Shown: positions 9,186 to 17,536 of the stretch, piece by piece
How the letters are laid out: each line of letters begins with the position of its first letter
Numbering within the stretch: position 1 is the first letter of the stretch
DNA from: an uncultured Chitinophagaceae bacterium
GTDB lineage: Bacteria; Bacteroidota; Bacteroidia; Chitinophagales; Chitinophagaceae
Assembly (NCBI GenBank): GCA_937981995.1
Contig: CALJNC010000042.1
Span: 1 to 35,523, forward strand
Direction: 5' to 3'
Length of the DNA: 35,523 nucleotides
Program-made: the position numbers and the translations under genes
Notes under the pieces: model-generated
Told to the model about the DNA's origin: nothing
The model's input: only the letters and a program-made list of their open reading frames with translations
Database searches by the model: none

Positions 9186-9782
9186 ATGGCAATAAAAAAA
9201 TTCGCAACCGCAACATACAGTGACGAAGCTGTACTATTTGATGCGGTGAAAAAAACACGAGGCGAAGGGTATAAGATACACGATGTGTATACGCCTTTTG
9301 CAATTCATGGTTTGGATGAAGCCTTGGGTTATAAAGTGAGTGACTTGCACGTAGCTGGTTTTATTTATGGATTAACCGGTACATGTACTGCACTTGGATT
9401 TATGGGTGCAATTTTTACCACTTGGTGGCCACAAAACTTTGGTGGTAAGCCGCATTTTCCTTTACCAGCTTTTATTCCTATCACATTTGAGTTAACGGTT
9501 TTATTTGCAGCGGTAGGAATGGTTTTGACATTTTGTTATCTGTGTCAAATTATGCCAGGAGTGAAAAAACATATTTTTAATCCAAGACAAACTGATGATA
9601 AGTTTGTAATGGCAATTGAAGTAAACGATAGTAACGCAGGTGCTGTAGAAGGCTTTATGAAAACAACTGGTGCTGAACATACTGATGTACAAGTTGCAGA
9701 AGCTGATTGGTGGTATGGCTTATGGAGCAACAAAGAAGATTACGAAGAATCAAATAATACGCAAACACAAGAAGTTATATAA
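9186..9782 (+). CDS. actD: Alternative complex III subunit ActD (DUF3341)
   Basis: The 198-residue protein has an N-terminal soluble part (~1-55, with KIHDVYTPFAIHGLDEALG) followed by two hydrophobic segments (~58-80 and ~100-123) and a C-terminal soluble part. This is the DUF3341 architecture of ActD, a membrane-anchored structural subunit with no cofactor. It lies between actC and actE, and its TAA stop overlaps the actE ATG by one base, which suggests translational coupling. Confidence 0.9.
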   Translation: MAIKKFATATYSDEAVLFDAVKKTRGEGYKIHDVYTPFAIHGLDEALGYKVSDLHVAGFIYGLTGTCTALGFMGAIFTTWWPQNFGGKPHFPLPAFIPITFELTVLFAAVGMVLTFCYLCQIMPGVKKHIFNPRQTDDKFVMAIEVNDSNAGAVEGFMKTTGAEHTDVQVAEADWWYGLWSNKEDYEESNNTQTQEVI

Positions 9783-10486
9783 TGAAGAAGATACATTTCA
9801 TATTAATAGTTGTAGTAGGTGCCATGGTGGTTACCTCTTGTGGTAAAGATTACCGTAGAAATCCTGGTAAGATTTATGCGCCGGATATGACCTATTCAAG
9901 AGCATACGATTATTACAATACAACAGATTCAATTAATGCAGCAGGCGGAACATTTAATAAAATGCCTGTAAAAAATACAATTGCTCGTGAGCAAGGTATT
10001 CCAACACACATTTCTGAGACAGATACAAATGCGGCAAAAGCATTGCAAAATCCTTATGCACTTTATGCTAAAGATTTAGAGCAAGGAAAAAGATTGTATT
10101 TAATCCATTGTGCAATTTGCCATGGTGAAAAATTAGACGGTCAAGGTCCATTATATACAAGTGAAAAATACATTGCTGCTCCAGCTAATTTAATTGGTGG
10201 GAAGTACTTAAATTTTTCGGCAGGTAAAATTTACCATGCAATTGTTTATGGTAAAAACATGATGGGATCATACGCAAGTCAATTAGATTCAAAACAACGT
10301 TGGAAAGTAGTAGCGTATATTAAAAGCATACAAGCTGATAAAGGCGGTGCTGCATTTAATATGATAAGTGAAGAGTCCGTAGTTGAAGAAGCTGTTGCAG
10401 AACATAATCATAGTGAAGAAGGAGAAGAACATGACCAGGATGGAGATCATGAGCATGAAAATGGAGAAGAGCACGGAGCACACTAA
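9782..10486 (+). CDS. actE: Alternative complex III subunit ActE, monoheme cytochrome c lipoprotein
   Basis: The 234-residue periplasmic lipoprotein has a signal peptide ending in VVTSC (Cys20 acylated). A single cytochrome c domain has CAICH at 110-114 and a likely distal Met at 160 or 161 in GKNMMGSYA. In ACIII, ActE sits beside ActA and extends its heme chain. The last ~35 residues are unusually rich in His, Glu and Asp, a tail outside the heme domain that could bind metal ions. The start codon overlaps the actD stop (TAATG). Confidence 0.92.
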   Translation: MKKIHFILIVVVGAMVVTSCGKDYRRNPGKIYAPDMTYSRAYDYYNTTDSINAAGGTFNKMPVKNTIAREQGIPTHISETDTNAAKALQNPYALYAKDLEQGKRLYLIHCAICHGEKLDGQGPLYTSEKYIAAPANLIGGKYLNFSAGKIYHAIVYGKNMMGSYASQLDSKQRWKVVAYIKSIQADKGGAAFNMISEESVVEEAVAEHNHSEEGEEHDQDGDHEHENGEEHGAH

Positions 10487-10526
10487 ATAGAAAAGACAAA
10501 GAAATAATTATAACAAAAAGGAAGAA

Positions 10527-11735
10527 ATGACAAACCAAAATTTTAATATACCAGCAAAAGCTAAGACAGTAAGTCTAGTGCTAATGGTAATCGGTGCGTT
10601 AGCAATAATCGCAGGTGGAATTACCATGTTAGGTAGTGATCATACTGCAACAAGATTCTGGGCATCGCTTTTACAGAACAGTGTATTTTTCTTATTAATC
10701 TGTGTAGCAAGTTTATTTATTTTATCGGCAACTTCACTTGCACAAGCAGCTTGGATTGTAGCATTTAGAAGAATACCAGAAGCTATTGGAAGTATCGTAT
10801 GGATATTGGGCGTTATTGTTTTTGCAATTCTACTAATCCTTATTCTTACTGATAACACACACATCTATCCTTGGTTAGAAGAGGGGCACATTCCACACAA
10901 TGGACGAAATGGTTTAAAGCATTTCTTTTTGAGTAGAGGGTTCTTTTTATTTTGGAGTGCCTTTACGGTTGCTGCTTGGGGTTGGCTTGGTCATAAGATT
11001 AGTGATATCTCATTAAAAATGGGGAAGGATAAAGAAGGGAGTGTAAAATTATTTTGGAAAAACTTCAACTATAGTGCAGCCTTCTTATTTGTATTTGCAA
11101 TTACATTAGCTTCTACCATTCCATGGTTGTGGTTAATGAGTATTGATGCACACTGGTTCTCTACCATGTTTAGCTGGTACACATTTGCAAGTTCTTTTGT
11201 AAGTGGTATGTCCATGATTATGCTTTGGATGCTTTACACTAAGCGCCATGGTAATCTAGAATTAGTGACTGATGAGCACGTACATGATGTTGGTAAATTC
11301 ATGTTTGCCTTTACGATTTTTTGGACCTACTTATGGTTCTCGCAATTCATGTTGATTTGGTATGCAAATATTCCTGAGGAAACAGTATACTTTAAAATTC
11401 GTATGCATGGACCTTACTCGTTTTTCTTTTGGATCAACTTAGTATTGAACTTTGTAACTCCATTATTAATACTAATGTCAGCTCCTGCTAAAAGAAACTA
11501 CTTTGTAGTATCTGTAGTTGCTATAATTATATTGTTTGGTCACTGGATTGATTTTTATCAAATTGTAATGCCGGGTACGGTAGGTGCTGATTGGCACTTA
11601 AGTTGGTATGAGATTGGAGTTGTATGTGGTTTTGTAGGCTTAGTAATTTTCTTAGTAAGTAACAAACTAAGTAAGCTACCTCAAATACCAGAAAATCATC
11701 CGTACTTAAAGGAAACTGTAATACACGTAAGCTAA
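10527..11735 (+). CDS. actF: Alternative complex III subunit ActF (NrfD-like membrane subunit)
   Basis: This 402-residue protein has about ten predicted membrane helices and is a second NrfD-like subunit, shorter than ActC. It shares features such as IPWLWLMSIDAHWFSTMFSW in the middle of the protein. In ACIII the paired NrfD-like subunits ActC and ActF form the membrane core; ActF has been proposed to contribute to proton translocation rather than quinol oxidation. It ends the act block, and coxB starts 20 bases later. This arrangement is common where ACIII forms a supercomplex with the oxidase. Confidence 0.9.
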   Translation: MTNQNFNIPAKAKTVSLVLMVIGALAIIAGGITMLGSDHTATRFWASLLQNSVFFLLICVASLFILSATSLAQAAWIVAFRRIPEAIGSIVWILGVIVFAILLILILTDNTHIYPWLEEGHIPHNGRNGLKHFFLSRGFFLFWSAFTVAAWGWLGHKISDISLKMGKDKEGSVKLFWKNFNYSAAFLFVFAITLASTIPWLWLMSIDAHWFSTMFSWYTFASSFVSGMSMIMLWMLYTKRHGNLELVTDEHVHDVGKFMFAFTIFWTYLWFSQFMLIWYANIPEETVYFKIRMHGPYSFFFWINLVLNFVTPLLILMSAPAKRNYFVVSVVAIIILFGHWIDFYQIVMPGTVGADWHLSWYEIGVVCGFVGLVIFLVSNKLSKLPQIPENHPYLKETVIHVS

Positions 11736-11755
11736 TTAAAATTAAATAGAAGAAT

Positions 11756-12829
11756 ATGTCAGGTTTATTATTAATCATACTCGTTGCGCTTATCTTTTTG
11801 GTCTTATACCAATTAGGGCAATCTAGCGAAATAATGGCAACCCTACAGGGGGAGAAGGAATTTGAGCACAAGCGTAATAAATGGATGGGCTATGCAATGC
11901 TTGGCGTTTTTGCCGTATTGATGATCGGATTTTATGCTACACATGTATACATGATGCCATTGATAAAAGATATGCTGATAGCAGCATCTGATCATGGAGA
12001 GGAGTACGACAGAATGTTTTTTATAACATTAGTTGTAACAGGGATTGTATTTCTTATCACACAATTCTTGACATTTTACTTTGCATTTAAATATCGCGAT
12101 ACTGGAAAACGTAAACCTGTATTTTTTGCGCATAGTAATAAATTAGAGATGATATGGACTACAGTACCTGCATTGGCAATGGCTATTTTAGTTGCCTTTG
12201 GTTTACGTGCTTGGTTTACTATGACAAATCCTGTACCAGCTGGTAAGGAAAAACAAATTGTAGAAATTATTGGAAAGCAGTTTAACTGGATTACACGTTA
12301 CCCTGGTAAAGATGGTGTGATTGGTAAAAAATATTTTAAGAATATTAATGAAGAAAATAATATCTTAGGATTGGACTGGACAGATAAAGCTTGTAAAGAT
12401 GATATTGTAAATGGTCAAGGTGAATTACACATAGTTGTGGGTAAGCCGGTAGAATTAATTATAGGATCGCGCGATGTAATTCATGATGTAGGGCTTTCTC
12501 ATTTTAGAATGAAAATGGATGCCGTACCGGGTATCACAACTCGTATGTGGTTTACACCTACAATTACATCTGATAGTATGAAAATACTTACTGATAATCC
12601 AGACTTTGTATATGAATTGTCATGTGATCAAATGTGTGGTAAAGGACACTATAGTATGAAAGCGCTAGTTTTTGTAGAAACACAAGCGCAGCACGATGCA
12701 TGGTTAGCAGAGCAAGTACCGTATCATAAACTTGGTTTCCCTGATGAGTATCCTTCTGAAGAAAAAGCAGAAGGTGACGATAAAGCAACCGAAGAGGTTC
12801 AGGAAGGTGAGCCAATGGCAAAGAAGTAA
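11756..12829 (+). CDS. coxB: Cytochrome c oxidase subunit II (CuA subunit)
   Basis: The 357-residue subunit accepts electrons into the binuclear CuA centre. The N-terminus has extra hydrophobic helices (~3-20, 44-66) before the two usual ones (~86-112, 130-156). The periplasmic cupredoxin domain carries His243 (DVIHDVGL) and the cluster C290-x3-C294-x3-H298-x2-M301 (SCDQMCGKGHYSM), a complete CuA ligand set. The usual Glu between the cysteines, which binds through its backbone carbonyl, is Gln here. There is no fused cytochrome c domain, so electrons must come from an external heme domain such as ActA or ActE. The C-terminus is Glu-rich. Confidence 0.95.
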   Translation: MSGLLLIILVALIFLVLYQLGQSSEIMATLQGEKEFEHKRNKWMGYAMLGVFAVLMIGFYATHVYMMPLIKDMLIAASDHGEEYDRMFFITLVVTGIVFLITQFLTFYFAFKYRDTGKRKPVFFAHSNKLEMIWTTVPALAMAILVAFGLRAWFTMTNPVPAGKEKQIVEIIGKQFNWITRYPGKDGVIGKKYFKNINEENNILGLDWTDKACKDDIVNGQGELHIVVGKPVELIIGSRDVIHDVGLSHFRMKMDAVPGITTRMWFTPTITSDSMKILTDNPDFVYELSCDQMCGKGHYSMKALVFVETQAQHDAWLAEQVPYHKLGFPDEYPSEEKAEGDDKATEEVQEGEPMAKK

Positions 12830-12867
12830 GAAGATAATAGAAACAATAAAGAGAAAAATAAATTGCA

Positions 12868-14694
12868 ATGAGCAACGAAACGCATAACACAGCACACGGG
12901 CACGAAGCACACAATGATCATAATGATGATCATCATCATGAGGAGCATCACCAACACTTCTTTAATAAGTATGTGTTCAGTATGGATCACAAAATTATCT
13001 CTCGTCAGTTTTTAATCACGGGAATGTTTTGGGCCATTGCAGGTGGTTTAATGTCTGTATTTTTTAGATTACAATTAGGTTTCCCTGAAGAATCTTTCCA
13101 AGTACTTTCAGCTTTTTTAGGTGATTGGGCTAAAGGTGGTAAAATGGATCCTGAAATGTATTATGGTTTGGTAACAATTCATGGTACTGTACTTGTATTC
13201 TTTGTATTAACGGCCGGCTTAAGTGGTACGTTTTCTAACTTTTTAATTCCGTTACAAATTGGAGCACGTGATATGGCATCACCATTTTTAAACATGCTTT
13301 CCTACTGGTTCTTCTTTGCTGCCGGTGTGGTAATGTTTGCTTCATTATTTGTACATACAGGACCTGCCTCTGGTGGTTGGACAACCTACCCACCACTTAG
13401 TGCCATGAAAGAAGCCTCTATGGGTTCAGGTATTGGTATGGATTTGTGGTTAATTAGTATGACCTTGTTTATTATATCTTCCTTACTAGGAGGTTTAAAT
13501 TATATTGTAACTATTTTAAACATGCGTACAAAAGGAATGAGCATGAAGCGATTACCGCTTACTATTTGGGCATTCTTATTTACTGCTGTTTTAGGTGTAC
13601 TTTCTTTCCCAGTATTACTATCTGCTGCGGTATTATTAATTTTTGATCGTCACGGAGGTACAAGTTTTTATCTTTCTGAAATATTTATAGGTGGTCAAGC
13701 AATGCCAAATGTTGGTGGGTCGGCTATTTTATATCAGCATTTATTCTGGTTCTTAGGTCACCCTGAGGTATATATCATTATGCTACCTGCCATGGGAATG
13801 GCATCAGAAATTTTAGCCACAAATGCCAGGAAACCCATCTTTGGATATTTTGCCATGGTAATTTCTATTTTAGGAATTACGGTACTAGCATTCTTAGTAT
13901 GGGCGCACCACATGTTTGTTACGGGTATGAGTCCGTTCTTAGGAGGAGTATTTGTATTACTTACTTTATTAATTGCAATTCCTTCGGCCGTAAAAGTATT
14001 TAACTGGATTGTTACAATCTGGAAAGGAAATATCCGTTTTACAAACGGGATGCTTTTTGCATTAGGATTTGTATCCTTATTTATATCTGGTGGTCTAACA
14101 GGGATTTTCTTAGGAAACTCAGCATTAGATATTCACTTACACGATACGTATTTCGTAGTAGCTCACTTCCATATTGTAATGGGTATCTCAGCATTCTTTG
14201 GAATGTTTGCAGGTGTGTACCACTGGTTCCCTAAAATGTATGGTCGTTTTATGAATAAGACCTTAGGTTACATTCACTTCTTTATTACATTTATTGGAGC
14301 GTATGTAATTTTCTGGCCTATGCACTATGAAGGTGTTGCGGGTATGCCTCGTCGTTATTATGACTTTAGTAGCTGGCAAAGTTTTAGCCAGTTTGGAGAT
14401 TTAAACAAAATGATTTCTATCGCAGCAATTGTTGTATTTTTCGCGCAGTTGTTATTTGTGTTCAACTACTTTGTAAGTATTTGGAGAGGTAAAAAAGTTA
14501 CTGGAGAAAAACCAAACCCTTGGGATTCTACAACCTTGGAGTGGACTACAGCAGCAGATCCTGGTCACGGAAACTGGCAAGGACCTATACCTGAAGTACA
14601 CCGTTGGGCATATGACTTTAGAGAAAATGAGGTAGATGGTACAGACTTCATAATGCAAGATGTACCCTTACGTGAAGGAGAAGAAGAACATTAG
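12868..14694 (+). CDS. coxA: Cytochrome c oxidase subunit I (heme-copper oxidase, A-type)
   Basis: This 608-residue catalytic subunit reduces O2 to water and pumps protons. Visible ligands are His105 (heme a, TIHGTV), His298 with Tyr302 (CuB and its cross-linked Tyr in GHPEVY), His347/His348 (CuB, WAHHMF), and His433 (heme a3) with His435 (heme a) in VAHFHIVMG. Glu300 of HPEVY marks an A1-type D-channel. About twelve helices follow a soluble N-terminal stretch (residues ~4-32) crowded with His, Asp and Glu, which is not part of the conserved core. It lies 38 bases after coxB. Confidence 0.96.
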   Translation: MSNETHNTAHGHEAHNDHNDDHHHEEHHQHFFNKYVFSMDHKIISRQFLITGMFWAIAGGLMSVFFRLQLGFPEESFQVLSAFLGDWAKGGKMDPEMYYGLVTIHGTVLVFFVLTAGLSGTFSNFLIPLQIGARDMASPFLNMLSYWFFFAAGVVMFASLFVHTGPASGGWTTYPPLSAMKEASMGSGIGMDLWLISMTLFIISSLLGGLNYIVTILNMRTKGMSMKRLPLTIWAFLFTAVLGVLSFPVLLSAAVLLIFDRHGGTSFYLSEIFIGGQAMPNVGGSAILYQHLFWFLGHPEVYIIMLPAMGMASEILATNARKPIFGYFAMVISILGITVLAFLVWAHHMFVTGMSPFLGGVFVLLTLLIAIPSAVKVFNWIVTIWKGNIRFTNGMLFALGFVSLFISGGLTGIFLGNSALDIHLHDTYFVVAHFHIVMGISAFFGMFAGVYHWFPKMYGRFMNKTLGYIHFFITFIGAYVIFWPMHYEGVAGMPRRYYDFSSWQSFSQFGDLNKMISIAAIVVFFAQLLFVFNYFVSIWRGKKVTGEKPNPWDSTTLEWTTAADPGHGNWQGPIPEVHRWAYDFRENEVDGTDFIMQDVPLREGEEEH

Positions 14695-14743
14695 AAAATA
14701 AATTTTGATTAAACAGGAAAAAATATCAGTTCATTTACTTGCT

Positions 14744-15610
14744 ATGATAAGTCAAAAAATAAAAGACTATCAGCAGCTTGTAAAATTCAACCTTTCTTTA
14801 TTGGTTGTGTTTTCAAGTGTGATCGGATATTTAATTATTCCTGAATTAGTTTTTAGCATAGCAAATGTTGTAATGCTTTTCTTAGGAGGCTTTTTGGTAA
14901 CAGCTGCAGCAAATGCTACTAACCAACTTATAGAAAAAGAAGAAGATAAATTGATGAAGCGCACATTGGATCGTCCAATTGCTGCCGGTAGAATGGGTCA
15001 GCAGGAAGCGATATTTTTTATATGTGTAAGCTTACTTGCTGGTTTTGCTATTTTACTTATTCAATTTAATCCTTTGGCGGCTTTCTTAAGTTTAGCTTCT
15101 TATGCCTTATACTCATTTGTATATACACCGCTCAAAAAGAAAACAGCACTTTCTGTTTTGGTGGGCGCACTACCGGGTTCGTTACCTTGTGTAATAGGTT
15201 GGGCTGCAGGAACCGGTTCTATAAGTATGTCTGAAGCTTGGGTATTATTCGCCTTTCAGTTTTTCTGGCAGTTCCCGCACTTTTGGGCTATTGCTTGGTT
15301 AGGGCATGACGATTATAAAAAGGCAGGCATGAAAATGCTTCCACAGGAAACTAAAGAAAGTAGATACACGGCTTTCCAGTCTGTATTTTATTCCTCTATC
15401 TTATTACCACTTGCTATACTTCCTAAAATATTAGGATTAACAAGTTGGGTAGGCACTGCTGTATTGGCTGCAGCTGCTCTTGGATTTATATGGTTTGCGT
15501 TTCAATTTTTTAAACGAAATAATGATACCAAAGCGCGCCAACTGATGTTTGCGTCTTTTGTTTACTTGCCCGTTATATTGTTCACTTTTTTAATAGATAA
15601 ATTTATTTAA
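14744..15610 (+). CDS. ctaB: Protoheme IX farnesyltransferase (heme O synthase)
   Basis: The 288-residue UbiA-family membrane enzyme adds a farnesyl group to heme b to make heme O, the precursor of heme A for the oxidase encoded next to it. The first prenyl-diphosphate/Mg motif is NQLIEKEEDKLMKRT, with NxxxExxxD in place of the common NxxxDxxxD. The second is the GHDDYKKAG region. About eight or nine hydrophobic helices are visible. I chose ATG 14744 (MISQKIKDYQQ…) rather than an in-frame TTG 39 bases upstream, because the conserved N-terminus begins there. The heme A synthase ctaA is not in the window. Confidence 0.92.
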   Translation: MISQKIKDYQQLVKFNLSLLVVFSSVIGYLIIPELVFSIANVVMLFLGGFLVTAAANATNQLIEKEEDKLMKRTLDRPIAAGRMGQQEAIFFICVSLLAGFAILLIQFNPLAAFLSLASYALYSFVYTPLKKKTALSVLVGALPGSLPCVIGWAAGTGSISMSEAWVLFAFQFFWQFPHFWAIAWLGHDDYKKAGMKMLPQETKESRYTAFQSVFYSSILLPLAILPKILGLTSWVGTAVLAAAALGFIWFAFQFFKRNNDTKARQLMFASFVYLPVILFTFLIDKFI

Positions 15611-15612
15611 GA

Positions 15613-16197
15613 ATGAGTACACTAATAGCAACAGACAATTCCAATAAATTAAATTCGCATAAGCTACTTATGTATATTGCCATAGGCAGTATGACAATGA
15701 TGTTTGCAGGTTGGATAAGTGCGTATATGGTGCGTCAGGGTCAAGGGAGATGGGAGCACATTCATTTACCTTCAGCTTTTTATATTTCTACTGCAGTAAT
15801 ATTAGTTAGTAGTCTTACTATACACTTAGCTGCTAGGGCACATAAAAATAAAAAATTTGGATCTTACAAATTGTTCTTATTAGTCTCAATGATTTTAGGA
15901 GTACTCTTTTTGGCATTCCAATATTCAGGATTCTTAGAAATGTATAATGAAATGGGCATTAAGCTTAATGGAAATAATGCAGCCGGAGAATTTACATATG
16001 TAATACCATTTGTACATGGCTTACATGCTTTAGGTGGAGTAATTGCGTTAATCGTAGTGGCTGTATCTAATTCAATTAAAACAAAACGAAATAAATATTC
16101 AAGTACAGGAATTCAGATAGCAGCAACCTACTGGCACTTTGTAGATGCCTTGTGGTTATTTATCTTCCTTTTTTTATTGTACAACCAACAAGCATAA
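15613..16197 (+). CDS. Cytochrome c oxidase subunit III-like protein (first copy)
   Basis: This 194-residue membrane protein of the heme-copper oxidase subunit III family has about five helices. Recognisable segments are MFAGWISAYMVRQG near the start and YVIPFVHGLHALGGVIAL and YWHFVDALWLFIFLFLL near the end; the HGxHxxGG and YWHFVDxxW patterns are family hallmarks. It starts 2 bases after the ctaB stop and is followed by a longer subunit III gene. Such pairs of subunit III-like genes are usual in Bacteroidota oxidase operons. Which copy, or both, is assembled into the enzyme is not decided by sequence. Confidence 0.9.
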   Translation: MSTLIATDNSNKLNSHKLLMYIAIGSMTMMFAGWISAYMVRQGQGRWEHIHLPSAFYISTAVILVSSLTIHLAARAHKNKKFGSYKLFLLVSMILGVLFLAFQYSGFLEMYNEMGIKLNGNNAAGEFTYVIPFVHGLHALGGVIALIVVAVSNSIKTKRNKYSSTGIQIAATYWHFVDALWLFIFLFLLYNQQA

Positions 16198-16209
16198 AAG
16201 AAAAATAGT

Positions 16210-16941
16210 ATGAGTACAGCAGCAGTAGCAAATAAAAGAAATAAATGGATGGGTGGCGAAAGCCCATTTGATATTAGCTATGGTAAAATGATGATGTGGT
16301 TTTTCCTCATGTCAGATGCATTTACGTTTGGAGCGTTTTTGATATCGTATGGTACCATTCGATTCTCTAGTCCATTATGGCCAGATCCTAATGCGGTATT
16401 TAGAGCATTCCCTGGAGGCTTTGAAAATGCACCATTAATGTTTGTGAGTTTAATGACATTTATTTTAATCCTTAGTTCTGTAACAATGGTACTTGCAGTG
16501 CATGCAGGTCATTGCCGAGATAAAAAAGGTGTAGTAAAATGGATGATATGGACAATCCTTGGTGGGATTGCCTTTTTGAGCTGTCAGGCTTGGGAATGGA
16601 TTCACCTAAACCACGAAGGTGGCTGGTGGGGTTCGTTCAGAGATGGCGCTGATATGTCGCACTTGGCTAACTTCTTTGCTGCTACAGTATCTCCACAAGA
16701 TTTAGCAACTTACGGAGCAGATGCAGCGCATAAATTTTTCAATTTCTTTTTTACCATTACAGGTTTCCATGGTTTTCACGTATTCTCTGGTGTAGTATTT
16801 AATATCATGATATTAGTATTTACTATGAATGGTGTATTTGAGAAAAAAGGACACTATGAGTGGGTTGAGAAGTGTGGTTTATACTGGCACTTTGTAGATT
16901 TAGTATGGGTATTTGTATTTACTTGTTTTTATCTACTATAA
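16210..16941 (+). CDS. Cytochrome c oxidase subunit III (second copy)
   Basis: The 243-residue subunit III family protein has about six or seven helices. MMMWFFLMSDAFTFGAFLISY is the subunit III start pattern (its conserved Glu is replaced by Asp in MSDAF). FTITGFHGFHVFSGV and GLYWHFVDLVWVFVF are the conserved C-terminal motifs. Subunit III stabilises subunit I and supports sustained proton pumping. It lies 12 bases after the shorter copy and is longer through an insert near residues 125-160. Confidence 0.92.
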   Translation: MSTAAVANKRNKWMGGESPFDISYGKMMMWFFLMSDAFTFGAFLISYGTIRFSSPLWPDPNAVFRAFPGGFENAPLMFVSLMTFILILSSVTMVLAVHAGHCRDKKGVVKWMIWTILGGIAFLSCQAWEWIHLNHEGGWWGSFRDGADMSHLANFFAATVSPQDLATYGADAAHKFFNFFFTITGFHGFHVFSGVVFNIMILVFTMNGVFEKKGHYEWVEKCGLYWHFVDLVWVFVFTCFYLL

Positions 16942-16969
16942 TTAATAAAAAATAAAATTAGAATATATA

Positions 16970-17380
16970 ATGGGACACTTTAACGATTACGAAGCAGATC
17001 AATCAAGACTATATAACTTAGGTCATGTAGAGGATATTAATAGTTCTGAAAGCAAGGCCAAGGTAAAAGGAATTTGGAAAATTACAGGCATCTTAACCAT
17101 CATTACGATTGTAGAGGTATTAGGAGGATTGATGTTATCTGAGACTGCTGATGCAAGTGGTATGCGTTGGATGTTGAATACAGGTTTTATCATTCTTACT
17201 GTATTGAAGGCTTACTTTATTGTAAGTAATTTCATGCACTTAGGCGATGAGAAAAAAGGAATGCGCTTGTTGGTGTATGTACCATTAACTTTATTCATAT
17301 GGTTTATCATAGCCTTCTTAGCAGATGGTAGCTGGTGGCTTTGGATTAATGAAAACATGGGCTACTCGCATCCTGCATAG
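16970..17380 (+). CDS. Cytochrome c oxidase subunit IV family protein
   Basis: The 136-residue protein has three hydrophobic helices (~36-56, 66-86, 100-120). The pattern LKAYFIVSNFMHLGDEKKG matches the bacterial oxidase subunit IV (CyoD/CoxD-like) family. The N-terminal 30 residues are hydrophilic. It is the last gene of the ACIII-oxidase operon; a strong terminator follows 20 bases after the stop. Confidence 0.88.
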   Translation: MGHFNDYEADQSRLYNLGHVEDINSSESKAKVKGIWKITGILTIITIVEVLGGLMLSETADASGMRWMLNTGFIILTVLKAYFIVSNFMHLGDEKKGMRLLVYVPLTLFIWFIIAFLADGSWWLWINENMGYSHPA

Positions 17381-17400
17381 GATTTAGAGAAATATTTTTG

Positions 17401-17430
17401 AAAGCACTCCAGTTTTGGAGTGCTTTTTTA
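17401..17430 (+). terminator. Terminator of the ACIII-oxidase operon
   Basis: The stem AAAGCACTCC (17401-17410) pairs with GGAGTGCTTT (17417-17426) around a 6-base loop and is followed by more T's. It marks the end of the operon that begins at 3110. Confidence 0.9.
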
Positions 17431-17524
17431 TTACGCAGAGAGAGGAGTTATTTCAATAAACAGTAAAAACTATTCTAGCACAAACTTCCTAAACTCTCAA
17501 AACCAATTAAACCCCAACCAATAC

Positions 17525-17532
17525 TATCTTTG
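17525..17532 (+). promoter_or_regulatory. -7 promoter box abutting the pheS start codon
   Basis: TATCTTTG is a perfect match to the Bacteroidota -7 consensus TAnnTTTG. It ends 4 bases before the chosen pheS ATG, so the transcript would begin at or very near the A of the ATG. No TTG is seen at the usual -33 distance. Confidence 0.5.
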
Positions 17533-17536
17533 CATT

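Noticed and set aside
15613-16941. Two consecutive subunit III genes as an unusual duplication
   Set aside because: A short and a long subunit III-like gene next to each other is the usual layout in Bacteroidota oxidase operons.
17420-17536. A 39-residue N-terminal extension of PheS
   Set aside because: It overlaps the T run of the operon terminator, contains the -7 box and does not resemble PheS.
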